Assembly (NCBI GenBank): GCA_006503475.1
Contig: RSEH01000349.1
Coordinates: 1 to 34,345 of the forward strand
Length of the DNA: 34,345 bases
Source: Stentor roeselii
Lineage: Eukaryota; Ciliophora; Heterotrichea; Heterotrichida; Stentoridae
Reading direction: 5' to 3'
The notes beneath the pieces are model-generated. The model worked only from the letters and a program-made list of their open reading frames with translations. It did no database searches and was not told the DNA's origin. This document shows positions 1 to 9,642 of this stretch, piece after piece; within the stretch, counting starts at the first letter, position 1, and each line of letters begins with the position of its first letter. The translations under genes were made by a program, and so were the position numbers.

Positions 1-342
1 TTACCGAATAAAAATTCTGATACTCTCTTTATCATCGAATATAAGAAGGATTACAATTTAAGTAAAGAAGTACAAATCAAGAATGGAATGATTCAAATAA
101 TGGAATTGTATGCTAGTGAAGCTATAAAGATTTGTAATGAGTATAAACATATAAAAAAAATTACCTTGAGAGCTGTTGCTTTTGTTAAAGCCGAAGGAAA
201 ATGGAGAATTTTTGCTGAAGAGGTTGAGTTCAATGAAGAAGGATTGAAATCAGCGATTGATAGTTTCAATAAGGGTGTTATTGACAAGAAAGATTTTATT
301 GAAGAATTATCGAAATATGCAATGAAGAGAGTTAGTAGTTAA
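1..342 (+). CDS. PD-(D/E)XK nuclease-like protein, 3' end (partial)
   Basis: The frame is open from base 1 and ends at TAA 340-342, so 113 residues of a longer protein are visible and the start lies outside the window. Near the left edge there is FIIEYKK, followed about 15 residues later by NGMIQIMELYA, then ITLRAVAF and KWRI. This order (Glu-x-Lys, a helix with Gln-Ile and Tyr-Ala, a hydrophobic strand) fits the C-terminal PD-(D/E)XK nuclease domain (PDDEXK_9 / DUF1703) often attached to an AAA-ATPase-like region. That family is frequent in mobile and accessory DNA, and the neighbouring 1.8 kb looks eroded, so an accessory origin is an inference. The missing N-terminus prevents a firm family call; an internal start at base 88 is possible but would cut the nuclease motif. 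Confidence 0.5.
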   Translation, partial: LPNKNSDTLFIIEYKKDYNLSKEVQIKNGMIQIMELYASEAIKICNEYKHIKKITLRAVAFVKAEGKWRIFAEEVEFNEEGLKSAIDSFNKGVIDKKDFIEELSKYAMKRVSS

Positions 343-791
343 GTAATAGTTTTAGGTTTATATCTAATGATTGCATTAAATAAACAAACTGTGCCTATAT
401 TTTTGTTAAATACTCACAAGAAAATATTCATGTTTAACAAAGGAGTTTATTTCGATATTTTAAGTTGAATTGTACTGATAAATTTTCTTTATTCGCAGTT
501 TGGGCTCTATAGATATAATCAATAATCATGTGAATGGCCCTGCTATTCCTTACCTAGATTACTTCATATCAATTTAAAGACTAAATCGTGAAATGTATTC
601 GCGCAATGCAAATCGCAATCTTTGTAATATATTTTTAAGAAAATTTCTGGAAAACTTCAATTTTTATAGTAAATCCTATAGATAATTTTCAAAAAATGAA
701 ACACTCGGGTGGTTCAGATTTTAAAACAATTGGATTTGTGAGTTCATTTTAAAAGATGAAATTCTTTTTGATAGAGTTGATTTGTTCAATC

Positions 792-1073
792 TTATTCTTC
801 TTCTTTGTTTACTATGTGCTCTTCTAATTTTCTTATGCAATCTTCCTTTTTTTCTTGTATTTTCTTATCATCATCTGCGATTTCTTTTTTAGGCTTTGTC
901 CTGTATTCATGTAATTATTTAATTTAGTGTGTAATTTACTTATTAATTTTCCTCTGAATACAAAGGAAATCTTTTGCTATTCTAGTTGTTTTGGTCTATG
1001 TGGATACATAATTTCCTCTGAATTTATTTGTTGTGTTGTCAATTAAATCTATTTCATCGTGTTTTTTGTGCAT
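792..1073 (-). pseudogene. Relict reading frame with in-frame TAA/TAG
   Basis: Reading the minus strand from ATG at 1073 gives 94 codons to a TAA at 792-794. Four further internal stops occur, one TAG and three TAA, and no TGA. The translation is protein-like: it includes TKTTRIAKDFLCIQRKINK, then a highly charged, coiled-coil-like stretch with KKEIADDDKKIQEKKEDC and RKLEEHIVNKEEE. Such a run is unlikely from random AT-rich DNA. It may be a decayed gene in which CAA/CAG became TAA/TAG, or a fragment from a source reading TAR as glutamine. The family is not recognised. Confidence 0.35.
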
Positions 1074-1200
1074 ATATAATTTTTCTAAGAACTAATCATT
1101 TTTAAGCTTAAGACACTGAAACGACCCATATATATTAAATATTAAAAAAATGGTCTAAGGAAGAATATAATTTGAAGAGTAATGGGATTATTGATTAGAG

Positions 1201-2080
1201 TAATGAAAATATTAATTTTATGATTTTTATATAGATTGATTTTTAAGTATTCATAATTAAAATATAGCTCATATGATCATCATTTTGGAAAATATAAACT
1301 CATCCAATATTAAATATAATTAATTTTTTATAGTTCTTTATTTAGAGCGATTAAATATTCCATAGGGTTTATCTTATATAATTGATTGAACAGGAAAATA
1401 TACACAGCATTAATATTAAATGGCATTTTATAAAGATGTTCCCTTACCTATATACTCTAATCCATCTATAAAAAGTGCTAAATCGTTTTAAAAAGTATTT
1501 TTCTATAAAGGCTAAGGAGTAATGGTTTAGCAACTAGCTTATCTCAATAATGATAAATTCTGTAAAAAAATCCAAATTTTTGGAAGATTAAAGGGAGTTT
1601 TGTAAAAATTGGCATATTCATCTTACATAAACGATGTGCAAAGTGCCAATATTTAATGTATCTTAGGCAATAAAAATAGTACTCAGATGTTATAATAAAG
1701 AAATTGGATAAAAGATGGCATAAGTTGATAGTATCTGAATACAAGGTGGAATGGAAAAAACACTAAAAAGAATTTTTTTCTTGAAGTAACTAATAGAATA
1801 GCAAAATGCTTTTTTAAAGAATCAGCAAGTGATAGACTAAGTCCGATTATAGTTGCATAAGGATAGAAAGCCTATAATCATTAAGATCAAAGATATGGGC
1901 ATTATGAAGTTAATCATATCTTGAAGATTTAATGATTCAGTCAATGGTTTGCAAATAATTGATTGAAGGAAATTAGAAACTATTTAGCATCATTCCTTCA
2001 CAGGAGGCTTGCTTAGGTCATTAATGCTATAAAACTTTCTCAATAATTCCACAAAATCACTCTTAAAACCCTTTAATTAT
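1201..2080 (+). pseudogene. Stop-riddled protein-like frame, possible relict gene
   Basis: Frame 1 across this stretch contains about 22 TAA/TAG and 6 TGA codons, yet segments between them read as plausible protein, for example MAFYKDVPLPIYSNPSIKS from 1420, then KKIQIFGRLKGVL and TNRIAKCFFKESASDRLS. In about 110 codons from 1420 the first codon position is richer in G than the second or third (roughly 22, 16 and 10), as expected for coding DNA. The number of stops is however close to chance for this base composition. It could be a decayed transposon or gene, a TAR = Gln fragment, or non-coding sequence. No family was recognised. Confidence 0.25.
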
Positions 2081-2111
2081 GCTAGTCTCAAAAATGAAAA
2101 AATAAAACCAA

Positions 2112-3581
2112 ATGTCAGACAGTATCGAATTAAAAGCAGACCTAGTGATTTGTCTTCAAACTCAGAATCTTGAAGAATTCAAATCAGTCCTTTCCTCCAC
2201 CAGATTACCCTTAAGAAGCATAAAAGACAACAACAACAAGAACCTATTCCATGAGTTAGCTTTGACTTCAATGCCAGTGCCGATGCAATTAGATTTTCTC
2301 ACAATGATTCAGATTTCTTATTTCAAGCACTACGAAGAGTCAGCCTTAAGTTATTTAAAAGAAGATTTAAACTCTCGAACTACAACAGAAGGCATAAGTC
2401 CTTTAATGTATGCAGTTCAACTTAACAGGGCAGTAATCATTAGCTAGGTCCTTGTTAAAAAGTTTATTCAACTAGAAGCTGATCCTTATTCGAAGACTAA
2501 AGATGGAAAGACTCTTGTTCATATTGCTTGTCAGTCTGGATGTTTCAAGATACTTGTTTATCTGAAATATGAATTGGAAATGGATTTGGATGCTTTGGAT
2601 AATTACAATATGTCGCCGCTTAGTTTGGCTGTTAAGGAAGGGAAAGAGGCGATTTCTTCTGCTTTGATTTCTTGGGATTGTAATATGCACATCAAAGATA
2701 AATTAGGAAATTCACTTCTTCATATTGCAGCTCTCAGTGAGAATACCTCAATCTCTAAAATCTTAGTATTAAGAGGAATCGATAGATCAACAAAAAACCT
2801 TGATGGTCTTACAGCTTATGATTTAACTTCGAAAACCAATACAAAATTATTAAAAATTGTACAAAATCCTTCATGTTTATCATCCTTCAATCCATTTCGC
2901 CCACCTCTGAGTCCAACGAAGAACTCCTACATGCTTTTCACCCTATACGTTTTTATCTTCATAACAAGATACGCTTTAGTCCTAGCCTTCCTCCTTCCTC
3001 ATCTATCAATCGAGTTATCAATAGGTTCAATAAGTTTTTTCATAGTAAACTTTTTCCTCTTCTTTGCAGTTCACCAAAAAGACCCAGGTTACCTATCAAG
3101 ATCTCGAGGACAAAACACAGTGAAACTAATAAACGAAAGCCACCCAGACAACATATGCACTTACTGTGAAATCTTAAAAACAATGACAGTTTTCCACTGT
3201 CATCACTGCGACAAATGCGTAGAAGGCTACGACCATCACTGTCCTTGGATAAGAAATTGTGTGGGTCAAAAGAACTATTCAACTTTTTTCTTCTTTTTAA
3301 CAGCATCATGGATGGATTATTTATATACTTCAGTCCTCGGATTACTTGACTTTTTTCAGCTACTTCAAAAAAAAAGAAGGTTTTTCGACTATAAAACTTA
3401 TCATAAAGAACTAGGACTTTTCGTTACAGTCATCTGCATGATTTGCTTCGTTTTCACTTTTCCTATTTGGCTTGCTCAGATCAAGGGTCTGATGCGAAAA
3501 AGAAAAAACTGGGTAAAAAAATCCTCAAAATCTGAAAAAAAACTGAAAGATTTAGATTTAAATGAAAGTTTAAGGAACTAG
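2112..3581 (+). CDS. Ankyrin-repeat DHHC protein S-acyltransferase
   Basis: Encodes a 484-residue palmitoyltransferase once the 15-nt intron at 2433-2447 is removed; without splicing the frame is broken by TAG. The first ~245 residues carry ankyrin-type repeats (GISPLMYAVQLNRA, GKTLVHIACQSG, NSLLHIAALSEN). Then come two membrane spans, a DPG motif, a cysteine-rich domain with CTYC and CHHCDKCVEGYDHHCPW (catalytic DHHC at residues 369-372), two more spans and a basic tail. The order matches Akr1/HIP14-type (ZDHHC13/17) enzymes, which acylate cysteines of membrane-associated proteins, usually at Golgi or endosomes. The usual TTxE motif after the last span is not visible. The stop lies 9 nt from the stop of the convergent LRRC49-like gene. 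Confidence 0.92.
2433..2447 (+). other. 15-nt intron (phase 0)
   Basis: GTAATCATTAGCTAG. Removing it joins NRA to VLVKKFIQLEADP inside an ankyrin repeat and removes the in-frame TAG at 2445-2447. Confidence 0.9.
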
Positions 3582-3590
3582 TGCCAATTA

Positions 3591-5477
3591 TTAATTAATT
3601 TTCCTTAATAACGAGGAAAGTGTGTCGTCATTAATGATCCTAGGAACACACATTTCAGTTAAAGTGTTTTTGACGTTATTACTCACAGCACCCTGCCAGT
3701 TTTTACCTAAAACTTCAATTTTGTTTGAATTCCCGATAGCGAGATTGACGAGTTTTTGGACATAATTGAAAGAAAATTCTAAGTTTTTCTTTGAAGTCTC
3801 TCGAAAAGACTTCTGGGCGTCTTTATCATCATGGTCATGAAGCGGTTTCTAAATAAATTCTACCAAAATATTCTTCCCACAAAGAATCCTGTCAAAGTTT
3901 TGAAAACATTCCCTTGCCCGAGTCTTGTCATTTTCATCCACTTTTTCCGAATTAATTTCCTCAATGCCAATAAATCGATAAACAGTGAAAGACCTAAACA
4001 AGACACAAAAGTTCGACTCATTATTTTCAACTTGAATCGATTTTAACCCAGTAAGAGCTTCAAACTTGCTGAACTGAATAAAAGAGTTAAAGTTGTTATC
4101 AGATAAAACGATTTTTTTCAGACCTGTAAACTTTTTCAGCTGGAAAATCAAGGAATTTTGAGTCAAAGATGAGAATTTTACGTATAGGAAGTGAATTGAA
4201 TGGACTGTGTCTTGAAATTCTGCCTTTGTTAGCACTTCTAAAGCGTTTCCATAGATGAAGAGAGTTGATTCACCTTCGATTTCTGCGTGGCCTGATTGAA
4301 GAACTGAGTCATTCGCGGTTTCTTTTCGTCTTTTGAACTGGTCGAGGCCGAGACTTTTCAGTCTTTCTACTTCGAGTCGCCATTCTTGGGAAATGACTGA
4401 AATTAAACTTTCTGAGTTTGTTGAAGGCTCCTCGATTTTTATTGGTTTCGAAGTTTCTTTCATGTCTGAACTCACTTTTTTCAGGTCCAAGTGAGTCACT
4501 TGTGGACACCTGTTGAGAATACATGCAGGGTAGGATAGGGAGTGATGAATTGGGTTACCATCTAATGCGAGTTCTAGAAGACTGGAAAAAACGGCAAGTC
4601 CTTCGATACTCTCTTGCTTTTCTAGACGGTTATTGGAAAGGAAGAGTCTTTGAAGTTTGTGCAAAGGACAGGGTCTTACAATTTCAATCAAGTTTCTCCT
4701 TAAATTAAGTTCAGTAAGCGAAACCAACGACTCAAGATTTTCAAACAAGCAAATCTGATTATTCGCGAGGTTGAGCACTCTTAACTCATGCAAAACCGCC
4801 AAGTTTTCAATCCTTCCAATGCGGTTGCTATGAAGGTCAAGCACATCCAATTTAGTCAACGAGTTCAAGTTTTTGATCTTGTCAATCTGATTCTTTCCAA
4901 GCATCAAAACCCTCAAAGTCGGCACAGTCTGAAGCCCGTTGATTTCTTTGATCTGGTTGTTGTAAAGGTCGAGAAAGATGAGATTGGGCAACGACAACAA
5001 ATTTTCTATCTTTGTGATAAAATTGTGCTGGTAATTCAGAAGTCTTAGCTTGTCCTCACCTTCTAACAAGGGCATCTGCGTCAGGTCTCGCCTGTCGAGG
5101 TTTAGTCGTTCTGGATTCGCATACCTCTCACTTGGTTTCCTGTACATCACTAACACCCCAGGCAGTCCAGGCAATTCAGCGAATATAATTCTCTCATCGT
5201 TTTCAACTCTTCTAATAATGGCACGTTTTAAGAGATACTGATAACGTTCATCAGATTCTGCTGAAACTTTTATCGGGTCAGGCTTCATCTGGCTGGGCAC
5301 TCCTGCTATCGGCAACTTTTTAACGCCGATGTTTAAAGACTTTCCTTGAGGCATCAGGTCTGGTCCTTGGCTGAGTGATTATTACGGCTTGCGCAGGGAA
5401 GATGGCCCTCCTGACTCTGACTGTGATCGAAGACCTGGTTTTGGAAAAAATGATGAAAGTTTTGCCACTGGCTTCAT
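3591..5477 (-). CDS. LRRC49: LRRC49-like leucine-rich repeat protein (tubulin polyglutamylase complex subunit)
   Basis: Two 15-nt introns (5371-5385 and 3849-3863) must be removed. The product is then 618 residues, from ATG at 5477 to TAA at 3591-3593. The longest uninterrupted frame, starting at 5354 and ending at TAG 3849-3851, lacks both the N-terminal 36 residues and the C-terminal ~86. The motif NPERLNLDRRDLT (about residues 115-128), then LLNYQHNFI, LIFLDLYNNQI, LRVLMLGKNQI, LDVLDLHSNRI and LRVLNLANNQI form SDS22-like repeats to about residue 330. LDGNPI and a WRLEVERLKSLGLDQFKRRK segment follow. This order matches LRRC49, a non-catalytic subunit of the TTLL1 tubulin polyglutamylase complex that helps target it to centrioles and cilia. 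A TTLL enzyme lies 1.4 kb away on the other strand. Confidence 0.85.
3849..3863 (-). other. 15-nt intron (phase 0)
   Basis: On the coding strand GTAGAATTTATTTAG. Removal joins GKNIL to KPLHDHDDKDAQ and extends the LRRC49-like protein by 85 residues to TAA at 3591. Confidence 0.85.
5371..5385 (-). other. 15-nt intron ending in CAG (phase 2)
   Basis: On the coding strand GTAATAATCACTCAG. Removal joins an upstream exon (MKPVAKLSSFFPKPG...SSLRKP) in frame to QGPDLMPQGKSLNIG. The 3' end is CAG, not TAG. Confidence 0.8.
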
Positions 5478-5836
5478 AGGATAATGTCAATTAATTAATT
5501 GAATAATGATGGTGGAATTATGATGATTAAGATGATTATGATTTCAAGTCTACTTGAATTAACTGAATCAATTAGATTTATTATTAAGATCTTGATGGAC
5601 TTCTGTGAAAATATTGAAATGTTTGGATTTGATTATAAGGTATGGAGAAAGGAATTTATCTCTGATTATTGAACTCTTAATTATACACAAATTATCAAAC
5701 ATTTTTAAGATTTCCTAAAAATGGGCTTATTTAGAAAAATGTTAATTCAGCCTTCGTCAAAATTTCAAATCGATTGATGAAATAACTTAAGTTCTTCCCC
5801 GAATGAATCCTTAATTAAAGCTAGTCTTTATTTTAA
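5478..5836. other. Intergenic region, upstream of LRRC49-like gene
   Basis: 359 nt between the start of the LRRC49-like gene and the end of the C2H2 gene, both on the minus strand. AT-rich with a short ATTAATTAATT run near 5490-5500. No further gene or RNA is visible; it presumably carries the LRRC49-like promoter. Confidence 0.5.
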
Positions 5837-6250
5837 CTAATGTTGGGACATGAAACTCTCAATATCTGAAAATTTTGGAAGTTTTGTTTGGATTTGCGGA
5901 CTTGAAATTAGTGGCAATTCCACTTTCTTCATGTTTGCCTTTCTTTTTTGGTAAGTCTTTTTCAGGCTAGCCGACGAGTTGAAAACTTTTACGACGAGTC
6001 TAAGAAAATAGCCTAGATCATCGAAAGAATTTGTTCCGACTGATAAAATTTGCTGATGAGTTGACTTGTGGTTCGAAAGCTGACTGGCATGTTTGAAGGA
6101 AAGTGAACAGCCCAAGTAGCTACATTTGAAGGGCTTTTCTCCTGTATGAATATTCATATGTTGTCGAAGGTTCTGACGAGATGAAAGGGTTTTCGAACAG
6201 GTCGGGCAAGTTACTGGTTGTTTCGTAATGTTATCGAAATCCATGATCAT
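5837..6250 (-). CDS. Small two-finger C2H2 zinc-finger protein, copy 1
   Basis: 137 residues with two adjacent C2H2 fingers near the N-terminus: Cys15, Cys18, His31, His35 and Cys43, Cys48, His61, His65, joined by the classic HTGEKPF linker. This suggests nucleic-acid binding; target and role are unknown. The C-terminus ends with SPQIQTKLPKF before the TAG stop. A second gene at 33356-33751 encodes a clear paralog with the same fingers and the same tail motif. Two start codons (6250 and 6244) are possible; comparison with the paralog favours the second, giving MDFDNITKQPVTCP. No 15-nt intron fits at the stop. Confidence 0.9.
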   Translation of the reverse strand: MIMDFDNITKQPVTCPTCSKTLSSRQNLRQHMNIHTGEKPFKCSYLGCSLSFKHASQLSNHKSTHQQILSVGTNSFDDLGYFLRLVVKVFNSSASLKKTYQKRKANMKKVELPLISSPQIQTKLPKFSDIESFMSQH

Positions 6251-6870
6251 TATTATATGATTTTAGTTGGATTTGATTTGATTTGGGATTTTTTTAAACG
6301 ATTGGTAATCATTTTTTGAATAATAAGAGAAGAAATTTTTTAGGAAATGAAGAGAGGGTTGAGTTTTAAAAGAAATGTTGGGATAAGAGTCTTCTTTTTT
6401 CTTATGATTTTTTATCATTTGGAAGGTTAGAATTTTTTACTATTTTTTGGTGGTTGATAAGGTTTTTGGATTTAGGGTATTTGATAGGATTATATTTTAA
6501 GGGGTTTTTTTTGGATGGTTTCATCAAAGATTGAATTTTTGACGATTGGTTGATTATACTGGATTCATTTATTTATGGATATGCTTGATTTCGATTTTTA
6601 ACAATATTTTCGCTTTTGAGTTAAACCTGAAATTTTTTGAAAATAAAGACTGTACCAGGCTAAATAAAACTAATAAGACCTTACTTATGATTTTTTTCTA
6701 ATCTCTTAATATAATAGTTATTAACATAAAAATGAATCCACTCAAACGCCAAGTCAGTCCATTATTAACTAAACCCTTCTGAATTAAAAAGCTTGCCAAA
6801 AAAAATCCCTAAACCCCAAAAACCTCTAAAATTTGAAATGAAACCTCAAACCCTTCAACCCTCCAAATAA
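6251..6870. promoter_or_regulatory. Divergent intergenic region between C2H2 and TTLL genes
   Basis: 620 nt separating divergent starts (6250 minus, 6871 plus), so it should hold both promoters. The left two thirds are T/G-rich and the right end A/C-rich on the plus strand. No defined motif, RNA gene or extra frame could be supported. Confidence 0.5.
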
Positions 6871-8277
6871 ATGGAAAACATAACAATAAACCTTCACAGT
6901 ACTTGAAACTCAGACTGTAAATACCCGATTCTCCGTTCAATCGCTCGTTCTTTAAAGTGGTCAATAACCGAATCAGAAGACATAAGTTCAAGTGACCTTA
7001 TCTGGCACGACTGCTCCATTCCTCCAGACCGTCTTTCATCTTTAAAACTCTACCAAAAAGTGAATCATTTCCCAGGCATGTCAGGAATCTTCCGTAAAAA
7101 CTCGATGGCTAACAATTTGAATCGTTTTCGAAAACTTTTCCCGAATGACTTCGACTTTTTCCCTAAAACTTGGGTGTTACCGGGTGAGATGAATTCTTTC
7201 AAACAGGCCTTGAAAACTAGGAAAAAAACTTTTATTGTTAAACCTGAAGCAAGCTCTCAGGGCCAAGGGATTTATTTGGTTAGGCAGGTTAGTGACTTGA
7301 AAGATCTTAATCATTGCATTGCTCAGGAATACCTTGAAAACCCGCTGTTGATTGATAATTTGAAATTTGATTTGAGGATTTATGTATTGGTCACTGGGTG
7401 TGAACCGCTTAGGATTTTTATTCATGAAGAAGGACTTGCTAGGTTTGCTACTAGTGACTATGTCCGTCCAAGCAAAGGAAACATGAAAGACGTCTACGTA
7501 CATCTAACCAACTACTCAATCAACAAAAACAACCCAAACTTCATCCAAGCCTCATCCAATAAAAAGTCGCACAAGCGAAGTTTATCAAGTGTTTTAATAG
7601 TAATCCCCAAATAGCAACTATCAGAGTTAGGCATCAACGTAGAAGAGATCTGGGACAACATCTGCGATATAATCGTTAAAACAATCCTAACAATTCAACC
7701 CGCTTTGGCCTCGACATACCGAACCTGCCAACCTTACGACTATTCAAACAGCATGTGTTTCGAGATTCTCGGCTTCGACGTGATTTTAGACAGTAATTTC
7801 AAGCCTTGGCTTCTAGAAGTAAATCATTCTCCCAGCTTTTCAACTGATTCAGACCTGGACCTTGAAATTAAAACTGCAGTCATTTCAGAAGCACTTGCTT
7901 TGGTCAACTTGAATGAAAAGAAAAAAAAAGAAATTTTAGCTGAAACGAAAAAAATGAATCGGCACAGGTCTCTTAGTAGCAGAAGCATCAAACCGAGTAA
8001 AGAGGAAAAAATGGTGAAAGTTGGAGAGGAGGTCAGGAAAAGGAACTTGTTTGAAGATCAACATTGCAAAGGGTTTATTAAACTTTACCCTGGATCTAAT
8101 GATCATTATTATGATAATTTCTTTAAAACTGCTGAGTGCTTTTATTATAAACTTTCTACACCTAAAAGACCTTCCTCTGGATTTAGGATTCAAGAAGATG
8201 AAGATGCTGACAGGAAAGTAGAAAATTTTAGCCATCTTTCTAATATGCTTGCGAAAAGAAGAGCTGCTTGGAGTTAG
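6871..8277 (+). CDS. TTLL6/13-like tubulin polyglutamylase
   Basis: Tubulin-tyrosine-ligase-like enzyme that would add glutamates to tubulin tails in cilia and cortical microtubules. Two 15-nt introns (6899-6913, 7600-7614) are removed to give 458 residues; the first exon is only 28 nt (MENITINLH). Visible family signatures in order: DLIWHD, YQKVNHFPGM, FPKTWVLP, KPEASSQGQGIYLV (about residue 118), FDLRIYVLV (about 162), VHLTNYSIN, and FEILGFDVILD with LLEVNHSPSFSTD (about 304; Glu and Asn of the ATP/Mg site). The LLEVNHSPSF and CFEILGFD wording is closest to the TTLL6/TTLL13 group. The tail is charged. Without splicing, TGA and TAG interrupt the frame. It sits near an LRRC49-like gene, a subunit of another polyglutamylase complex. 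Confidence 0.9.
6899..6913 (+). other. 15-nt intron ending in CAG (phase 1)
   Basis: GTACTTGAAACTCAG. Removal restores MENITINLHNCKYPILRSIA, joining the first exon to the conserved TTLL N-terminus and avoiding an in-frame TGA. Confidence 0.85.
7600..7614 (+). other. 15-nt intron (phase 0)
   Basis: GTAATCCCCAAATAG. Removal joins SSVLI to QLSELGINVEEIWDNI in the TTLL catalytic domain. It is nearly identical to the intron at 13484-13498. Confidence 0.9.
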
Positions 8278-8596
8278 TGTTAAAAGTAATAGAATTGTTT
8301 TATGGATTTTTTTTAGATTGATGATTTTTTTGGAAGGAGTTTGGAAAACTGGATATTTTCTAACTGATGAAGAATTTAGATAATTTATGTAAAATTTAAG
8401 AAAGTCTTAGTAAAAATCTTACAGAAGCAATAAAATCAAAGATAAACAAAAACTAAACTTATTAATTACTTTAACTTCTATAATTAAAACCTGTTGAAAA
8501 AAAATCCAAATTTTTCCACTAAAATCACCTAATCAACCCTCCTCGCCAAAAAATTCCCAAATTCTCTAAATTTCTGTTCAAATTTCTCTAAAATTA
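8278..8596. promoter_or_regulatory. Intergenic region upstream of MAP3K-like kinase
   Basis: 319 nt between tandem plus-strand genes, holding the end of the TTLL transcript and the kinase promoter. It changes from T/G-rich to A/C-rich near 8400. No gene or defined motif was seen. Confidence 0.5.
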
Positions 8597-9625
8597 ATGG
8601 GATCAGGTTGTTGTAAATCAGACGACGTGCACCCTCTGGACCGTTCAAAAGTGACTCCATTACCAGACCGTGAAAAAGAACTAACAGAGCAAACAGTATA
8701 CGACACTTTAAACATCCAACAAGGTCTAATCCGTTGGCGACGAGGAGATCTAATCGGTCAAGGAATGTTCGGCAGGGTATACCAAGCCTTAAACCTCGAC
8801 ACAGGTGAGCTATTAGCAGTGAAGACCTACAAGTTAAACGCGAACCAGTCCATCGCCCGTTCCGAGTTAATCAACATAAAACGTGAGTTGTTGATTCTCC
8901 GTTCTTTAGACCATCCAAACATCGTGAAGTACTTTCAAGTCGACGTGAGTCAAGAGGACAGTTCAGTCGACATCATCACTGAATACGTTCCCAGCGGGTC
9001 CTTGTTTGCATTGCTGGAAAAATATAAAGGCCTCAGTGAGTCAGTTATCCAGAACTACACGAAACAACTTCTAGAAGGACTTTCTTATTTACATGAAAAT
9101 GAAGTCGTTCATAGAGATCTGAAGTCGGCGAATATCTTGGTTACTGAAAATTCGACTTTGAAACTTACTGACTTTGGATGTAGTCGACGATTTGACTCGG
9201 ACTCAAATGGACAAAGCAGGAGTTTTAAAGGAAGTCCTTATTGGATGTCACCGGAAATGGTATTGAAACTTGGACATAGCTATCCTTCTGATATATGGTC
9301 TCTTGGGTGTCTTATTATTGAAATGGCAACTGGAAGACCACCTTGGTCGAATTACTCGAAGTACTCGAAAGATGTGCTTAAACTTATTGCGGAACCTGGA
9401 AATCTTCCGGATATTCCGAAGATTAGCACGGTTTTAAAGGAATTTTTGTTACTTTGTCTTACTCGTGAACCTCATAAAAGACCTAGTGCTAGGGATTTGT
9501 TGTGTCATGAATTTATTACTTCTAGTACTGTTAACAAGTGCTATGATAGTGTTAGGACTAGTGCTAATGTTTTTAGTGTTAGAGAGTCTGTCGCTGTGAA
9601 GGAAGAACAGAAGAAAGCTCTTTAA
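8597..9625 (+). CDS. MAP3K-like Ser/Thr kinase with N-terminal lipidation signal
   Basis: 342 residues with a complete kinase domain: glycine loop GQGMFGRV (residues 54-61), AVK lysine 76, HRDLKSAN (Asp174), DFG (192-194), SPYWMSPEM and DIWSLGC. Wording such as HRDLKSANILV, FKGSPYWMSPE and RPPW points to the STE11/MAP3K (NPK1-like) group. The N-terminus MGSGCCKS has Gly2 for N-myristoylation followed by Cys5 and Cys6, a typical dual myristoyl/palmitoyl membrane anchor. The kinase is therefore probably bound to the plasma or a vesicle membrane (inference). It has a short C-terminal tail and no separate regulatory domain. It ends 17 nt from the end of the convergent gene. Confidence 0.93.
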   Translation: MGSGCCKSDDVHPLDRSKVTPLPDREKELTEQTVYDTLNIQQGLIRWRRGDLIGQGMFGRVYQALNLDTGELLAVKTYKLNANQSIARSELINIKRELLILRSLDHPNIVKYFQVDVSQEDSSVDIITEYVPSGSLFALLEKYKGLSESVIQNYTKQLLEGLSYLHENEVVHRDLKSANILVTENSTLKLTDFGCSRRFDSDSNGQSRSFKGSPYWMSPEMVLKLGHSYPSDIWSLGCLIIEMATGRPPWSNYSKYSKDVLKLIAEPGNLPDIPKISTVLKEFLLLCLTREPHKRPSARDLLCHEFITSSTVNKCYDSVRTSANVFSVRESVAVKEEQKKAL

Positions 9626-9642
9626 TTTAATTTATACAAAGT

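Larger units (their letters stand above)
343..2111. other. Long intergenic region with eroded coding-like frames
   Basis: About 1.77 kb without a normal open gene, the longest such stretch in the window. It contains two frames that read like protein but carry many stop codons (minus strand 792-1073 and plus strand about 1201-2080, listed separately). No tRNA, rRNA, terminal inverted repeat or target-site duplication was found by eye. The rest is AT-rich and featureless, including the segment upstream of the ankyrin-DHHC gene, where its promoter should lie. Confidence 0.5.

Noticed and set aside
5470-5500. ATTAATTAATT run as a specific promoter element
   Set aside because: Such runs are common in this AT-rich DNA and not consistently placed relative to starts.
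6809-6991. Minus-strand 60-codon frame
   Set aside because: It overlaps the spliced start of the TTLL gene, which is strongly supported by family sequence.
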